From an uncultured Bacilli bacterium (lineage in GTDB: Bacteria > Bacillota_I > Bacilli_A > RF39 > UBA660): 56,666 nucleotides of DNA. Below are positions 25,342 through 34,088 of this stretch, piece by piece. Location of the stretch: assembly GCA_947629445.1 (NCBI GenBank), contig CANRDU010000007.1, positions 1 to 56,666 of the forward strand, in the 5' to 3' direction. The notes beneath the pieces were generated by a model. That model did no database searches, was not told the DNA's origin, and worked only from the letters and a program-made list of their open reading frames with translations. The position numbers were made by a program, and so were the translations under genes. The stretch's first letter is position 1; every line of letters starts with the position of its first letter.

Positions 25342-26493
25342 ATGTTAAAATCAAAAGTAAGTTATAGTAAATTAGAAGATGCCTTTTCTTCTGGAAAAGA
25401 AACCGCTACCAAGACCATAGAGGGATTAACTCACCCAAAAGTTGCTTTTTTCTATGCTTCTCATGGAAATGAAGAGGGCATAAGAGGCGCTAAAGAGGTA
25501 ATAGGAAATATCCCACTTATTGGTTCTACCAGTACTTCCATTATGATACCAGATGGTCTAATTACCGATTGCTTTACGGGAATGATGATGTTAGAGGAAG
25601 AAGATATGGTAGTTTCTGTAGCAGGAAATGAGCGGGGAGAAAATGCCAGAGAAACTGGTAAGAGAACGGCATTAGAAGCTATCAAAGAATCGGGATTAAA
25701 GATTAGACCAAGTTATTTTTATTTAGTTTCCTCTTCTAGAGATGCTGAATTATATTTACAAGGAATTGAAGATGTCATTGGTAGAGTACCATGTTTTGGT
25801 GGTAGTATTTCCAATATAAATGAACAGAAAATGAGTAAAATCTTTTGTAATGACCGCATTATTAACGAAGGGTGTGCAGTAGCCTTCTTTTACACAACGA
25901 AAGACATTTTAACAGAATATAGGAGTACCTATCGTGAAACCTCTGATATGGGGGTTATTACACAAGTCATTGATGAGAATGGTTTAGGAGAAATCAATCA
26001 TCAAAAAGCTCTAGAAGTCTATGCCGAATGGCTTCATAAAGATGTTATGAATATAAAAGGGGAAATGGTAAGGAAAGAAGCATTACTCTCTCCTTTCGCT
26101 GTAAAAGATCCTATGAGTGGGCTTCTACTTATTAATGAGCCATTATATGGAAATGAAGATTATACTATTTTTATGAAAAGTCATCTTCAATTAGGAACTG
26201 CTTTCATACGTATGGAAACAACCGTAGAAGAATGCTTGGAAGATGCAAAGCAGACGGTAAGTACTTTAAAGAATCGTTTAGAAGAAGAAGCAGGTGCCTA
26301 CCTTTTCGTTCACAATCAAAGTATCCAAGAACTCTTGGGCGATAAAGTAGATGATTTTTATTGTGAAATTAAAGAAGTAGTAGGGGAGACACCGTTTCTT
26401 ATGATATTTACCAATGGTGAATTCGGTTATCAAAATCACAGTGCTTCTTCCTATGGTAATTTAATGCTATGTTATAACATATTTGGAAACTAA
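25342..26493 (+). CDS. FIST-domain sensory protein
   Basis: This 383-residue soluble protein has FIST_N and FIST_C domains. The N-terminal half has the IPLIGSTSTSIMIPDGLITD turn near residues 58-78 and the CFGGSIS element near 149; the C-terminal half contains the repeated small-ligand fold ending in GEFGYQNH near 360. FIST domains are proposed to sense small ligands such as amino acids and often sit beside signalling genes, but here no transducer domain is fused and no kinase is adjacent. A strong GGAAGGAGG precedes the ATG. The terminator is shared with the convergent Nudix gene. Confidence 0.85.
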   Translation: MLKSKVSYSKLEDAFSSGKETATKTIEGLTHPKVAFFYASHGNEEGIRGAKEVIGNIPLIGSTSTSIMIPDGLITDCFTGMMMLEEEDMVVSVAGNERGENARETGKRTALEAIKESGLKIRPSYFYLVSSSRDAELYLQGIEDVIGRVPCFGGSISNINEQKMSKIFCNDRIINEGCAVAFFYTTKDILTEYRSTYRETSDMGVITQVIDENGLGEINHQKALEVYAEWLHKDVMNIKGEMVRKEALLSPFAVKDPMSGLLLINEPLYGNEDYTIFMKSHLQLGTAFIRMETTVEECLEDAKQTVSTLKNRLEEEAGAYLFVHNQSIQELLGDKVDDFYCEIKEVVGETPFLMIFTNGEFGYQNHSASSYGNLMLCYNIFGN

Positions 26494-26515
26494 AAAGGAC
26501 TATTGTCCTTTTTTT
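26492..26515. terminator. Bidirectional terminator between FIST and Nudix genes
   Basis: Perfect 9-bp stem AAAAAGGAC/GTCCTTTTT, TATT loop; it covers both stop codons. Confidence 0.9.
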
Positions 26516-26970
26516 GCTTGAAGTATTTTTTCTAGTTTCGCCAAACTCTTTTTTTGCCCCTTTAAAATAATAGATTTTGCTTCCTCGATAGGAACCCATC
26601 TATATTCATCCATTTCGGGAAATTCTTGCATATTGCCACTTCCTTTTGGATACTCTTTTTGGAAAGTATTACTATGGCAACCATCAATGACAATATTGTC
26701 CACTTGAGCAGCAAAGAAAATTACTAACTTTTTACTTTTTTGTTTTTCTGTATGAAGATAGAAAAAATCTTTATAATCTAATTTTTTTCCACATTCTTCT
26801 TCAAATTCTCGAATGGCGGTTTCTTTGCAATTTTCTCCCTTCTTCTTCTCTCCCTTTAAAATGGACCACATGGGAATTCCTCGCCAATAGGGACCTCCCA
26901 TATGGGCTAAGAAAATATAAAGTTCATTATTTACCTTTTTAAAAACAACAATACCTGCACTTCTTTTCAT
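26500..26970 (-). CDS. Nudix hydrolase
   Basis: This 156-residue protein has a complete Nudix box (G-x5-E-x7-REFEEECG) at about residues 40-62. Nudix enzymes hydrolyse nucleoside diphosphate-linked compounds with Mg2+. The N-terminal RSAGIVVF strand and the later WVPIEEAK element match the MutT/diadenosine-polyphosphate-like group that has KR-SAG starts. The ATG at 26970 has AGGATGTGAAG upstream and a -10 TATAGT at 26990-26995. The substrate is not predictable. Confidence 0.9.
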   Translation of the reverse strand: MKRSAGIVVFKKVNNELYIFLAHMGGPYWRGIPMWSILKGEKKKGENCKETAIREFEEECGKKLDYKDFFYLHTEKQKSKKLVIFFAAQVDNIVIDGCHSNTFQKEYPKGSGNMQEFPEMDEYRWVPIEEAKSIILKGQKKSLAKLEKILQAKKGQ

Positions 26971-27172
26971 TCTTCACATCCTATTAACACTATAGAAGAA
27001 AATGCTAAAAAAGTAAATTTATTTTATAATTATGTTACCTTTCTGCAATGAATATATTAAATAATTTTACTTTACTTTTACTTTTGTAAAATCTTATGAC
27101 ATAAAATTTACTTGGAAAGAATAATAAGATATAATAATAATTAGAAAGTGATAATGTGAATGGTGAAGAAAT

Positions 27173-28204
27173 ATGTACCGAAATACCTATGTGAATATTT
27201 ATTTAAAGAATATTGAAAATAACGTTAAAAAAATTATTCAAAACAATCCAGGATACTCTTTTTATTTTGGCGTTGTCAAAGCAGATGCTTATGGGCATGG
27301 GCTTTCTATCATACCTTCTCTTTTAAAAGCGGGAGTGAATTATCTTGCGGTTGCAACTTTAGAAGAGGCATTAGAAATTCGAAATTTAGAAAAAGAAGTT
27401 CCTATTTTAATATTAGGTTATGTTCATCCTTCTTATGTAGATTTGTGTATGGAAAACAATTTAACCATTACCGTTCCCTCTTTAGAGTACGCAAAAGAAA
27501 TCGTTCCTTTTAAAGGACGTTGTCATATTAAATTGAATACGGGGATGAATCGTTTAGGAATTTCTTCGAAGGAAGAATATGAGGAATGTTATCGCCTTTT
27601 AAAAGAACAAGTAGAAGGGGTATATACCCATATTTATCATGCTAGTAATGAAGAAGAGACCAATCTCCAACTAGATAAAATGGAGCATATGATAGAAAAT
27701 ACAAAAGATATTCCTATTATTCATGTGCGAGCGAGTGAAGCGACTATTCGTTATCAGAAAAGAGATTTTGAGAATGGTTGTCGGTTAGGAATTATCATGT
27801 ATAATTTAGTGGATAATGCTTATGGACTTTCAGATACTATACAGCTAGTAAGTGAAATTATTCAAATTCATGAATTACAACCAGGAGAAAAGATTGGCTA
27901 TGATGGCAGCTATACGGCTACTTCTCCTACTAGAATTGGTGTTGTGTCAATCGGATATGCGGATGGGGTAAATCGTAAAAATGAGGGAAGATTTGTCTAT
28001 ATTCACGATAAACAATATCCTATTGTTGGTCATATTTGTATGGATATGTTATTTGTAAAAATAGATGATACCGTAAAAGAGCATGATGAAGTATACCTTT
28101 TAAAGGATAGTAATCATATCAAAGAGGTGGCTTCCTACCTAGGTACCATTCCTTATGAGGTAGTAACCAGTATTGGTAAGCGTGTACCTAGAATATCGAA
28201 ATGA
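27173..28204 (+). CDS. alr: Alanine racemase
   Basis: This 343-residue PLP enzyme interconverts L- and D-alanine for peptidoglycan. The PLP lysine is Lys36 in VVKADAYGHG, the substrate/PLP loop NTGMNRLG is near 122, and the second-domain catalytic Tyr lies in IGYDGSY near 243, followed by SIGYADGVNR and GHICMDM. The ribosome site is weak (GGTGAAGAAAT). A -10 TATAAT is at 27130-27135 without a clear -35; the 200-bp gap upstream shows nothing else. The stop overlaps the next gene as ATGA, so alr and the HD gene form an operon. Confidence 0.95.
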   Translation: MYRNTYVNIYLKNIENNVKKIIQNNPGYSFYFGVVKADAYGHGLSIIPSLLKAGVNYLAVATLEEALEIRNLEKEVPILILGYVHPSYVDLCMENNLTITVPSLEYAKEIVPFKGRCHIKLNTGMNRLGISSKEEYEECYRLLKEQVEGVYTHIYHASNEEETNLQLDKMEHMIENTKDIPIIHVRASEATIRYQKRDFENGCRLGIIMYNLVDNAYGLSDTIQLVSEIIQIHELQPGEKIGYDGSYTATSPTRIGVVSIGYADGVNRKNEGRFVYIHDKQYPIVGHICMDMLFVKIDDTVKEHDEVYLLKDSNHIKEVASYLGTIPYEVVTSIGKRVPRISK

Positions 28205-29343
28205 TGAAAGTTGGTGTAAATATGAATGAAGTAATAGAAAATATGAATAAGCACGAGAATGGTCTTGCGCCTTATGCCACTAAAAATAGTGATGCGATAC
28301 GTCTTCAGGACGAAAGACCGGATATGAGACCTAGTTTTTTTAGAGATATTGATCGCATTATCTATTGTTTATCCTATACCCGTTATATCGATAAAACGCA
28401 AGTTTTCAGCAATAATGAGAATGATAATATTAGTAGGCGCATGACTCATGTGCAGATGGTTAGTAAAATTGCTAGAACTATTGGTAGAGCATTAAACTTA
28501 AATGAGGATTTGATTGAAGCCATCGCTTTAGGACATGATTTAGGACACGTTCCTTTTGGACATCCAGGAGAAGCTATTTTAAATCGAATCAGTCTTGAAA
28601 AGACGGGAAGAATGTTTAACCATAATGTACATAGTGTGCGAATTTTAAAAGACATAGAAAATCATGGCGTTGGTAGTAATATAACTCTTCAAGTGTTAGA
28701 TGGAATTTTATGTCATAATGGCGAATTTGTAAGTGATCAGTATTATCCAGTCGCTAGGACGAAAGAACAATTTTTATCATTGTATGAGAAATGTTATTAT
28801 GATGCGACAACGTTAAAGACATTACGACCTATGACTTTGGAAGGATGCATTGTCAGAATTAGTGATATTGTTGCTTATATTGGTAGAGATATTGAAGACG
28901 CTATACGGTTAGGAGTTCTATCTAAAGAAGAAATTCCAAACAATATTCTAGAGGTATTAGGCTCAACCAATAGAGAAATTATTAATACCATTATTTTAGA
29001 TATTATTGGAAATAGTTTAAATCAACCTTATATAAAAATGAGTAATGAAGTATATCAGGCGGTAAAAGATTTAAAAGCATTTAACTATTCCCATATCTAT
29101 GAGAAAGCTAATAATGCCGAATCTTTAAAACACTATGAAGAGATGTTTCGCTTCTTGTTTGATTATTACTTGAAAGATATACATAATAAAAGACAAGAAA
29201 GCGATATTTATCAAGTATTTTTGGGAGATATGAGTGATACCTACCTTATTAATACGAGCGATGAACAAAAAGTTATTGATTATATTGCGGGAATGACCGA
29301 TGATTATTGTGAACATCAATATCAAACTAAAAAAGGAGAATAA
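28201..29343 (+). CDS. HD-domain phosphohydrolase (dGTPase-like)
   Basis: This 380-residue protein is of the deoxynucleoside triphosphate triphosphohydrolase-like group. The metal-binding HD set is visible: RRMTHVQMVSKIA (first His), ALGHDLGHVPFGHPGE (HD pair), CHNGE, and RISDIVAYIGRDIEDA (last Asp). The N-terminal LAPYATKNSDAIR and the SYTRYIDKTQVFS motif are typical. Either the ATG overlapping the alr stop (28201) or the ATG at 28222, which has GGTG upstream, may be the true start. It probably cleans dNTPs or related nucleotides. Confidence 0.9.
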   Translation: MMKVGVNMNEVIENMNKHENGLAPYATKNSDAIRLQDERPDMRPSFFRDIDRIIYCLSYTRYIDKTQVFSNNENDNISRRMTHVQMVSKIARTIGRALNLNEDLIEAIALGHDLGHVPFGHPGEAILNRISLEKTGRMFNHNVHSVRILKDIENHGVGSNITLQVLDGILCHNGEFVSDQYYPVARTKEQFLSLYEKCYYDATTLKTLRPMTLEGCIVRISDIVAYIGRDIEDAIRLGVLSKEEIPNNILEVLGSTNREIINTIILDIIGNSLNQPYIKMSNEVYQAVKDLKAFNYSHIYEKANNAESLKHYEEMFRFLFDYYLKDIHNKRQESDIYQVFLGDMSDTYLINTSDEQKVIDYIAGMTDDYCEHQYQTKKGE

Positions 29344-29358
29344 TTTTCTCCTTTTTTT
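29329..29358. terminator. Bidirectional terminator
   Basis: Perfect 12-bp stem AAAAAAGGAGAA/TTCTCCTTTTTT with a TAATT loop between convergent genes. Confidence 0.9.
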
Positions 29359-29866
29359 AAAAGACTCCTTTTAGATGAAGAGTAGTAAAGATAATATCCA
29401 AGATTAGTAAGATGATAAATAAAATCGTAAGAATAGGGGGAAATTCTTTTAACATTGGATCAATGATAGGCTTGATGACATAGATAAGTAGGATAGATAA
29501 AAACCCCCATAAAAATGATATTTCTAAGGAGATATAATGCCCAATATGAAAAGGTAAACTACTATAATCCCAAAATACAATGCCAAAGAATTTTTCAATG
29601 AGAATTCCTCCTAGAAATTCTAAAACTGTTAGTATGGCCACCAACATAAAGAAAACAATAATAGTCTCCCGCCATCTTGGTAAATGTAAGTTCATAAAAA
29701 AATAGTGAGAGATTACAATGATGAGAACTACCCCAATTCCATAGATAGGGGTAATTGGTCCGTAGAGAATGCCACTATTAAAATTTTGTTTCATAATAAT
29801 AGCGATAATACTCTCAAAAAGGAATCCTAAAAAAGAATAAACGAAAAAACAATTCACTAGATACAT
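29357..29866 (-). CDS. CmpB-like integral membrane protein (putative type IV ABC-transporter permease family)
   Basis: This 169-residue protein has about five membrane helices. It carries the family's YSFLGFLFES start, GILYGPITPIYG loop (about 32-43), LEFLGG segment and FWDYS motif. These match the widespread Bacillota family annotated as putative ABC transporter type IV (CmpB), whose transport role is unproven; no ATPase is adjacent. The start follows GGTGAT exactly 3 nt upstream, and a CATACT -10 at 29882-29887 lies 15 nt before the ATG. Confidence 0.82.
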   Translation of the reverse strand: MYLVNCFFVYSFLGFLFESIIAIIMKQNFNSGILYGPITPIYGIGVVLIIVISHYFFMNLHLPRWRETIIVFFMLVAILTVLEFLGGILIEKFFGIVFWDYSSLPFHIGHYISLEISFLWGFLSILLIYVIKPIIDPMLKEFPPILTILFIILLILDIIFTTLHLKGVF

Positions 29867-29881
29867 GTCATCACCATCATT

Positions 29882-29887
29882 AGTATG
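29882..29887 (-). promoter_or_regulatory. Probable -10 of the CmpB-like gene (start cassette)
   Basis: On the minus strand, CATACT followed after 6 nt by GGTGAT-N3-ATG. It lacks a TG extension and is the weakest member of the cassette set. Confidence 0.4.
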
Positions 29888-29921
29888 ACCTAAAAAAACG
29901 TAAATATGAATGGCCCCATAC

Positions 29922-29950
29922 TTGAAAATGCATTTCTTTTGCGTTATAAT
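29922..29950 (+). promoter_or_regulatory. Promoter of the degenerate pyrophosphatase gene
   Basis: TTGAAA, 17 bp, TATAAT. The leader of about 85 nt contains a 12-codon frame (29966-30001, GGTGA upstream) ending at a perfect 9-bp hairpin (29989-29997 with 30005-30013). Confidence 0.8.
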
Positions 29951-30041
29951 GTTGGTGATTAGAATATGAGGATGACTTGTATTCTTTATTCTCTTATTTA
30001 GAGTATAAGAGAAAATAGTAAGTAGTAGAAGGGAAGATAGA

Positions 30042-30506
30042 ATGATTGATGTAATAATCGAAATACCATTAAACTCAAAGATTACGTATAAAATGACAGG
30101 TGGGGTTCCAAGAGTAGAGGAGGTTCGCTATTTTCCATTACCATATCCATTAGAAAGGGGATATGTTGAAGACACGTTGTTACCGGATGGACAACGTTTA
30201 AGAGCATTAGTTTTAAGTTCAGAATGTACGGTTGTTGGGGGAGCTCTTCCAGCAAGAGTAGTGGGCTATCTAGAAATGTATATGGATGGAGTAGAAGATC
30301 ATAGAATCATAGCAGTTTCTGATTGTAATTCCAAGTATAAAGATATTGAGGGATTACAAGACGTATCTCATTTTACGTTAAAAGAAATTATGGATTATTA
30401 TGAGACTTATGGAAAGATTCATAATAAGGAGATTCAAATCGTTCGTTATCACTCTAAGGAAGAGGCTTTACAGTTAGTCGTGGATGCTACCAAAAAAGCA
30501 GAATAA
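30042..30506 (+). CDS. Catalytically degenerate family I inorganic pyrophosphatase paralogue
   Basis: This 154-residue protein has the family I pyrophosphatase fold end to end and is a clear paralogue of the gene at 30989. The key metal-binding box DGDPLD is replaced by DGQRLR (residues 49-54), so two of three essential Asp are lost. YPAEYG is YPLERG, and the second acidic site DVDPR is DCNSK. Hydrolysis of pyrophosphate is therefore unlikely. It may bind a nucleotide or phosphate as a regulator, or be decaying, but the intact frame and good promoter argue for a retained role. The start follows AAGGG. Confidence 0.85.
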   Translation: MIDVIIEIPLNSKITYKMTGGVPRVEEVRYFPLPYPLERGYVEDTLLPDGQRLRALVLSSECTVVGGALPARVVGYLEMYMDGVEDHRIIAVSDCNSKYKDIEGLQDVSHFTLKEIMDYYETYGKIHNKEIQIVRYHSKEEALQLVVDATKKAE

Positions 30507-30531
30507 AAGAAGTATCATGATTACTTCTTTT
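30505..30531. terminator. Bidirectional terminator
   Basis: 10-bp stem AAAAGAAGTA/TACTTCTTTT with a 7-nt loop between convergent genes. Confidence 0.82.
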
Positions 30532-30904
30532 TTAATTGCTCTAAAATAGATTGATATTCTCCTAATAATATTTGATATCGATTAAAAATTTCTTGAGAAA
30601 TACCATTATTTCTCATATCTTTTTCGATGAGTAATAGTTGGATTAGAGAAGTTAGAAAGGAATTTCCCATATTGGCATGAATCAATTTATCATAGGAAGT
30701 AAAAGATTCTTTATCTTGGTATTTATGATCTTGCATATATTCCCATAAAGCGGATGTATAGCCATCAATTTCGCGAAAGGCATCTAAGGGTGTTAAAGTA
30801 GTAGCCAAGTGGGCAAAATGTTCTACTTTACTGAGGGGAATTAAAAAAGTATTTTCTTCTTTTTTTATTTCACTAATAGGGATTAATTCAATTTCAATTT
30901 CCAT
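30521..30904 (-). CDS. Hypothetical cytoplasmic protein
   Basis: This 127-residue, mostly helical, acidic protein has no signal or membrane segment. I do not recognise it. The start at 30904 is chosen because it begins exactly 3 nt after GGTGAT and the promoter lies 15 nt upstream; a longer frame would run through the promoter. It sits between the degenerate and the real pyrophosphatase genes on the opposite strand. Confidence 0.65.
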   Translation of the reverse strand: MEIEIELIPISEIKKEENTFLIPLSKVEHFAHLATTLTPLDAFREIDGYTSALWEYMQDHKYQDKESFTSYDKLIHANMGNSFLTSLIQLLLIEKDMRNNGISQEIFNRYQILLGEYQSILEQLKKK

Positions 30905-30928
30905 ACTATCACCATGATTATCATAACA
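30905..30928 (-). promoter_or_regulatory. Start cassette of the hypothetical gene
   Basis: On the minus strand: TGTTATGAT, 6 nt, GGTGAT, 3 nt, ATG. The predicted transcript starts at GGTGAT. Confidence 0.55.
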
Positions 30929-30988
30929 TAAATTGGGTAGAAAAACCACTTCTTTTAGTGTATAATGATAGTAGGAGAGAAGAGAAAT

Positions 30989-31468
30989 ATGGTTAATGCA
31001 GTTATTGAAATACCGGTTGGTACAAAAAATAAATATGAAGTAGATAAAGAGAGAAAGATGGTTAAATTAGATAGAGTATTATATTCGGCAATGACTTATC
31101 CTGCGGAGTATGGATATATTGAGAATACTTTAGCGGGGGATGGGGATCCTCTTGATATCTTAGTAATTAGTTCAGAACCTACTTTCCCAGGGTGTATTGT
31201 TCCAGCCCGTGTTATTGGGTGTTTAGAGATGTATGATAATGGGAAAGAAGATTATAAAATCATTAGTGTTGTTGATGTAGATCCCCGCTATAAAGAAATA
31301 GAAAATTTAGAGGAATTATCTAGTTTTACTTTACAAGAAATTCAAAATTTCTTTGAAAACTATAAAAAGTTACAAGGAATAGAAGTAGTAGTGAAGGGAT
31401 ATCATGGGAAGGAACATGCCTTTCAAATTATTGAAGAGAGTAAAAAAAATTATCAAAATAATCTTTGA
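30989..31468 (+). CDS. ppa: Inorganic pyrophosphatase, family I
   Basis: This 159-residue soluble enzyme hydrolyses pyrophosphate to phosphate and pulls biosynthesis forward. All metal-binding Asp are present: DGDPLD (51-56), DVDPR (96-100), plus YPAEYGYIENT (37-47) and KGYHGKEHA. I chose the ATG at 30989, with GTAGGAGAG 9 nt upstream; an in-frame ATG at 30965 lies inside the -10 element TATAAT (30961-30966) and cannot be the start of that transcript. It is the active counterpart of the degenerate paralogue 0.5 kb upstream. Confidence 0.94.
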   Translation: MVNAVIEIPVGTKNKYEVDKERKMVKLDRVLYSAMTYPAEYGYIENTLAGDGDPLDILVISSEPTFPGCIVPARVIGCLEMYDNGKEDYKIISVVDVDPRYKEIENLEELSSFTLQEIQNFFENYKKLQGIEVVVKGYHGKEHAFQIIEESKKNYQNNL

Positions 31469-31476
31469 TAATTTTT
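31445..31476. terminator. Bidirectional terminator
   Basis: Perfect 13-bp stem AAAAATTATCAAA/TTTGATAATTTTT with a 6-nt loop. Confidence 0.9.
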
Positions 31477-32487
31477 TTATTTACATTCAAAGGTAATAGA
31501 ACCTTTCCCATCTTCATAATCTATTTCCGCATATCCACCATTAATGATGGTCATTCTAGGAGCGATATGACCAAAATCCATATCGTATAAAATAGGTATA
31601 TTTAAAGAGCCTAGGGCATCTTTTAAAGTTTCCTCAAAAGATATTTGGTAATAGCTAAAATCTCTTGCACTTCTTCCAAAAAGAATGGCTTTGGTGTGTA
31701 GAAACCATCCACATACTTTGAATTTCCAAAGAACCCGAATTAAATCGTCGTTAGAAAGTTCGCAGTTATCAAAAAACCAGATAATTCCATCGTTTTGATA
31801 CTTATTAATAAAAGAAGAAACATAATCATAGGGAGTTCCTACTAACTCAGATAGTAAATCAATACAACCGCCAATCATTCTTCCTTCTAGATGGATCTTC
31901 TTTTGAAATAAACTTTTCCATTTCACGGGAGTATCTAAATGGTATCCTTCTAATCCTGTTTCATACGGAAGAGATTCTTTTTCATAATAAGAGTAGGAGT
32001 GTTGTTCCAATTTCTTTCCACATAGAATGCTTAAGTTATCATTTAAAGATTGATGCCATGCCTCCATCCCAAAGGCACTTATATTATTTCCATAAATGGT
32101 TGCCATATCTAATTTCGTTGTAATTGTAAAAAGGATTCCAGTAGGATCAGAATATCCTTGTATCCATTTTGGATTTTGCTCTATGATAGAAAAATCGATA
32201 TAAGGCAGAGTTTCTAATAAAAAGTCTCCACCAGATGCAAAAATAATGGTCTTAATATCAGGATTTTTTATTAAGTCATGAAATTCTTTTGCCCTTATAG
32301 TAGCATCTGTACTTCTTCCTTTTTCACTTTTCGTAACATTCGGAGTTGCTGTGATAGAAAATCCTCGCTTGGATAATTGTTTATAAGCGTTTTTAAGACG
32401 AATTTGTTTTAAGGTGTCTGTAACACCATCAGATAAGGCTGTTACCCCAATTTCATCATGCTCTTTTAAAAAACTAGGATACTTCAT
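31477..32487 (-). CDS. S66-family LD-carboxypeptidase / MccF-like peptidase
   Basis: This 336-residue serine peptidase of family S66 cleaves either the L,D bond of murein tetrapeptides or microcin-C-type aminoacyl-nucleotides. The catalytic Ser113 sits in GYSD, the Glu in WFFDNCELS (near 241), and the His in DFGH (near 306), the expected Ser-Glu-His order. Length and the IFASGGDF oxyanion-side strand fit. There is no signal peptide, so it is cytoplasmic, as for murein-recycling or MccF enzymes. The start follows GGTGAT by exactly 3 nt. Confidence 0.9.
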   Translation of the reverse strand: MKYPSFLKEHDEIGVTALSDGVTDTLKQIRLKNAYKQLSKRGFSITATPNVTKSEKGRSTDATIRAKEFHDLIKNPDIKTIIFASGGDFLLETLPYIDFSIIEQNPKWIQGYSDPTGILFTITTKLDMATIYGNNISAFGMEAWHQSLNDNLSILCGKKLEQHSYSYYEKESLPYETGLEGYHLDTPVKWKSLFQKKIHLEGRMIGGCIDLLSELVGTPYDYVSSFINKYQNDGIIWFFDNCELSNDDLIRVLWKFKVCGWFLHTKAILFGRSARDFSYYQISFEETLKDALGSLNIPILYDMDFGHIAPRMTIINGGYAEIDYEDGKGSITFECK

Positions 32488-32511
32488 ACCATCACCTAGT
32501 TCATTATATCA
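32488..32511 (-). promoter_or_regulatory. Start cassette of the S66 peptidase
   Basis: On the minus strand: TGATATAAT, 6 nt, GGTGAT, 3 nt, ATG. The TATAAT is at 32503-32508. Confidence 0.75.
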
Positions 32512-32800
32512 TAATAAAAAGAAAAGGACTATGTCCTTTTCTAGAGTAGTTAAGTGTTGTAGAATAAGTAAGGCTTTTTATTTTACATTTATCACTCCCG
32601 TTAGAATTCTAAATTATATATAAGAGGAGTAAAGCTTATAGAACCTAGAATTCTTATATTTTATGGTAATGAAAGGAAAACAATGTTTCCTGTTTTTTTT
32701 TACACATTATTTCTTCCGTATATCTATAATATCACCTGCCTTCTAATATTCATTATAGAAAATAAATATTAAATTATCATGTAAAAAATATTAAAAATAA
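32512..32800. other. Intergenic region with opposed terminator-like hairpins
   Basis: About 290 bp without a recognisable gene. On the minus strand an AGAAAAGGAC/GTCCTTTTCT hairpin (about 32520-32542) is followed by a T-rich tract. On the plus strand an AGGAAA/TTTCCT hairpin (32674-32691) is followed by G and nine T. Two copies of the palindrome AGAATTCT occur between them. Short frames exist on the minus strand but have no support. A small RNA on either strand is possible. Confidence 0.4.
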
Positions 32801-34087
32801 TTAAGAAGAAATTTCAGAGTTTTTAATCGTAAAAATAACATCTAATCCTTTTTCTTTATTATTTCTAGCATAGATATATCCACCATGATTCTCAACAATT
32901 TCCTTACAGATAGAAAGACCTAATCCTGATATTTTACGGGAAGGGTCAGAAGTAAATAGCGGTTCAAATATTTTATTTAAGTCTTTATCTGGCACCCCTT
33001 TGCCATTATCACTTATCGTAAACTCAATATAACGATCCACTTTTGTTACATGAATGGTAATTTTCCCCTTTTTTTCCATAAACCGAACACTGTTAGAGAT
33101 GATGTTACTAAATACTCTTTTCATTTTAGCAATATCAATAGAAAGAGAAATATCTCCAGCATCATTTTGAACTATTAATTTAATATTTTTTTCTTCTAAA
33201 TCTTCTTTATAATCTTTCTTTATTTGTTTTAAAAATTCAATTAAAGAAGTATTTTCTCTTTTTAAGGTTTCTACAATATTACAACTTAAATAATCATCAA
33301 ATTCTTCTGTTAAATCTCGTAAGGTTAGAGATTTATTATGAATTTTTTCGATATAAGATTTTTTCTTCTCATCATCTAAATTACTTTTTAAAAGACGATC
33401 GGAATATCCCATGATAGCCGTAAGGGGCGTTTTAATGTCATGAGAAATGGAGGCGATAATGCGGTTCTGTTTTTCTTTTTCTTCTTCCAAAGCATCTACT
33501 AAATCGACGAAGTTATTCTGAATAATATCAATTTCTGTATGCCCTTTGGTTTTAGATGGTTTTACCCCAAATTTATAGTTTTTAATAGAACGTTGCAATT
33601 TTTCAATAGGCGATAGAATTCTTTGATTAGTAGCTTCAAAAATAATTAGAACAATAATAAAAATTACAATAATCTCAAATAAGATAAAATTATTGAGGGC
33701 GGGAATACTTTCGGTATCCGTTTTACGGTATATTTTAATGAGATAAATCTCATCTTCTATTTGAAGAAAAGATGTCACATAATAAATATTCCCTCTATTC
33801 CATAAATTTTCATTGTTATTGTAAAGAACTTCTCCTTTTGTATTTTGTAAAAAAATGGAAAGATTCCTTTCTTGAACAAAGGATTCGGAAACATTATATA
33901 AGTCATTAGGGTTACTTTGATAAGTATCTATGATTTCATATAAATCTTGATTGAGTTGTTCGTTATTTTTTTCGATTGCTTGAGATAATTGTGGAATTAA
34001 TAAGTATTTAAAATAACCACTAATTAAAAGAAAATTTAATAGAAAGACAGCTCCAACGAGAAATAAGGCGGCTTTTTTCATCTTCAT
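32801..34087 (-). CDS. Sensor histidine kinase
   Basis: This 428-residue membrane kinase has a first helix at about 7-27, an extracytoplasmic sensor of about 100 residues, and a second helix at about 132-150. A HAMP-like linker leads to the phospho-accepting ISHDIKTPLTAIMGY (near 214-228). The ATPase domain shows NIISNSVRF (N box), DNGKGVPD (G1) and GLGLSICKEIVENHGG (G2). It follows its response regulator by one base. No target operon is obvious nearby. The two-component pair resembles PhoR/BaeS-type cell-envelope sensors, but the stimulus is unknown. Confidence 0.94.
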   Translation of the reverse strand: MKMKKAALFLVGAVFLLNFLLISGYFKYLLIPQLSQAIEKNNEQLNQDLYEIIDTYQSNPNDLYNVSESFVQERNLSIFLQNTKGEVLYNNNENLWNRGNIYYVTSFLQIEDEIYLIKIYRKTDTESIPALNNFILFEIIVIFIIVLIIFEATNQRILSPIEKLQRSIKNYKFGVKPSKTKGHTEIDIIQNNFVDLVDALEEEKEKQNRIIASISHDIKTPLTAIMGYSDRLLKSNLDDEKKKSYIEKIHNKSLTLRDLTEEFDDYLSCNIVETLKRENTSLIEFLKQIKKDYKEDLEEKNIKLIVQNDAGDISLSIDIAKMKRVFSNIISNSVRFMEKKGKITIHVTKVDRYIEFTISDNGKGVPDKDLNKIFEPLFTSDPSRKISGLGLSICKEIVENHGGYIYARNNKEKGLDVIFTIKNSEISS

Positions 34088-34088
34088 A

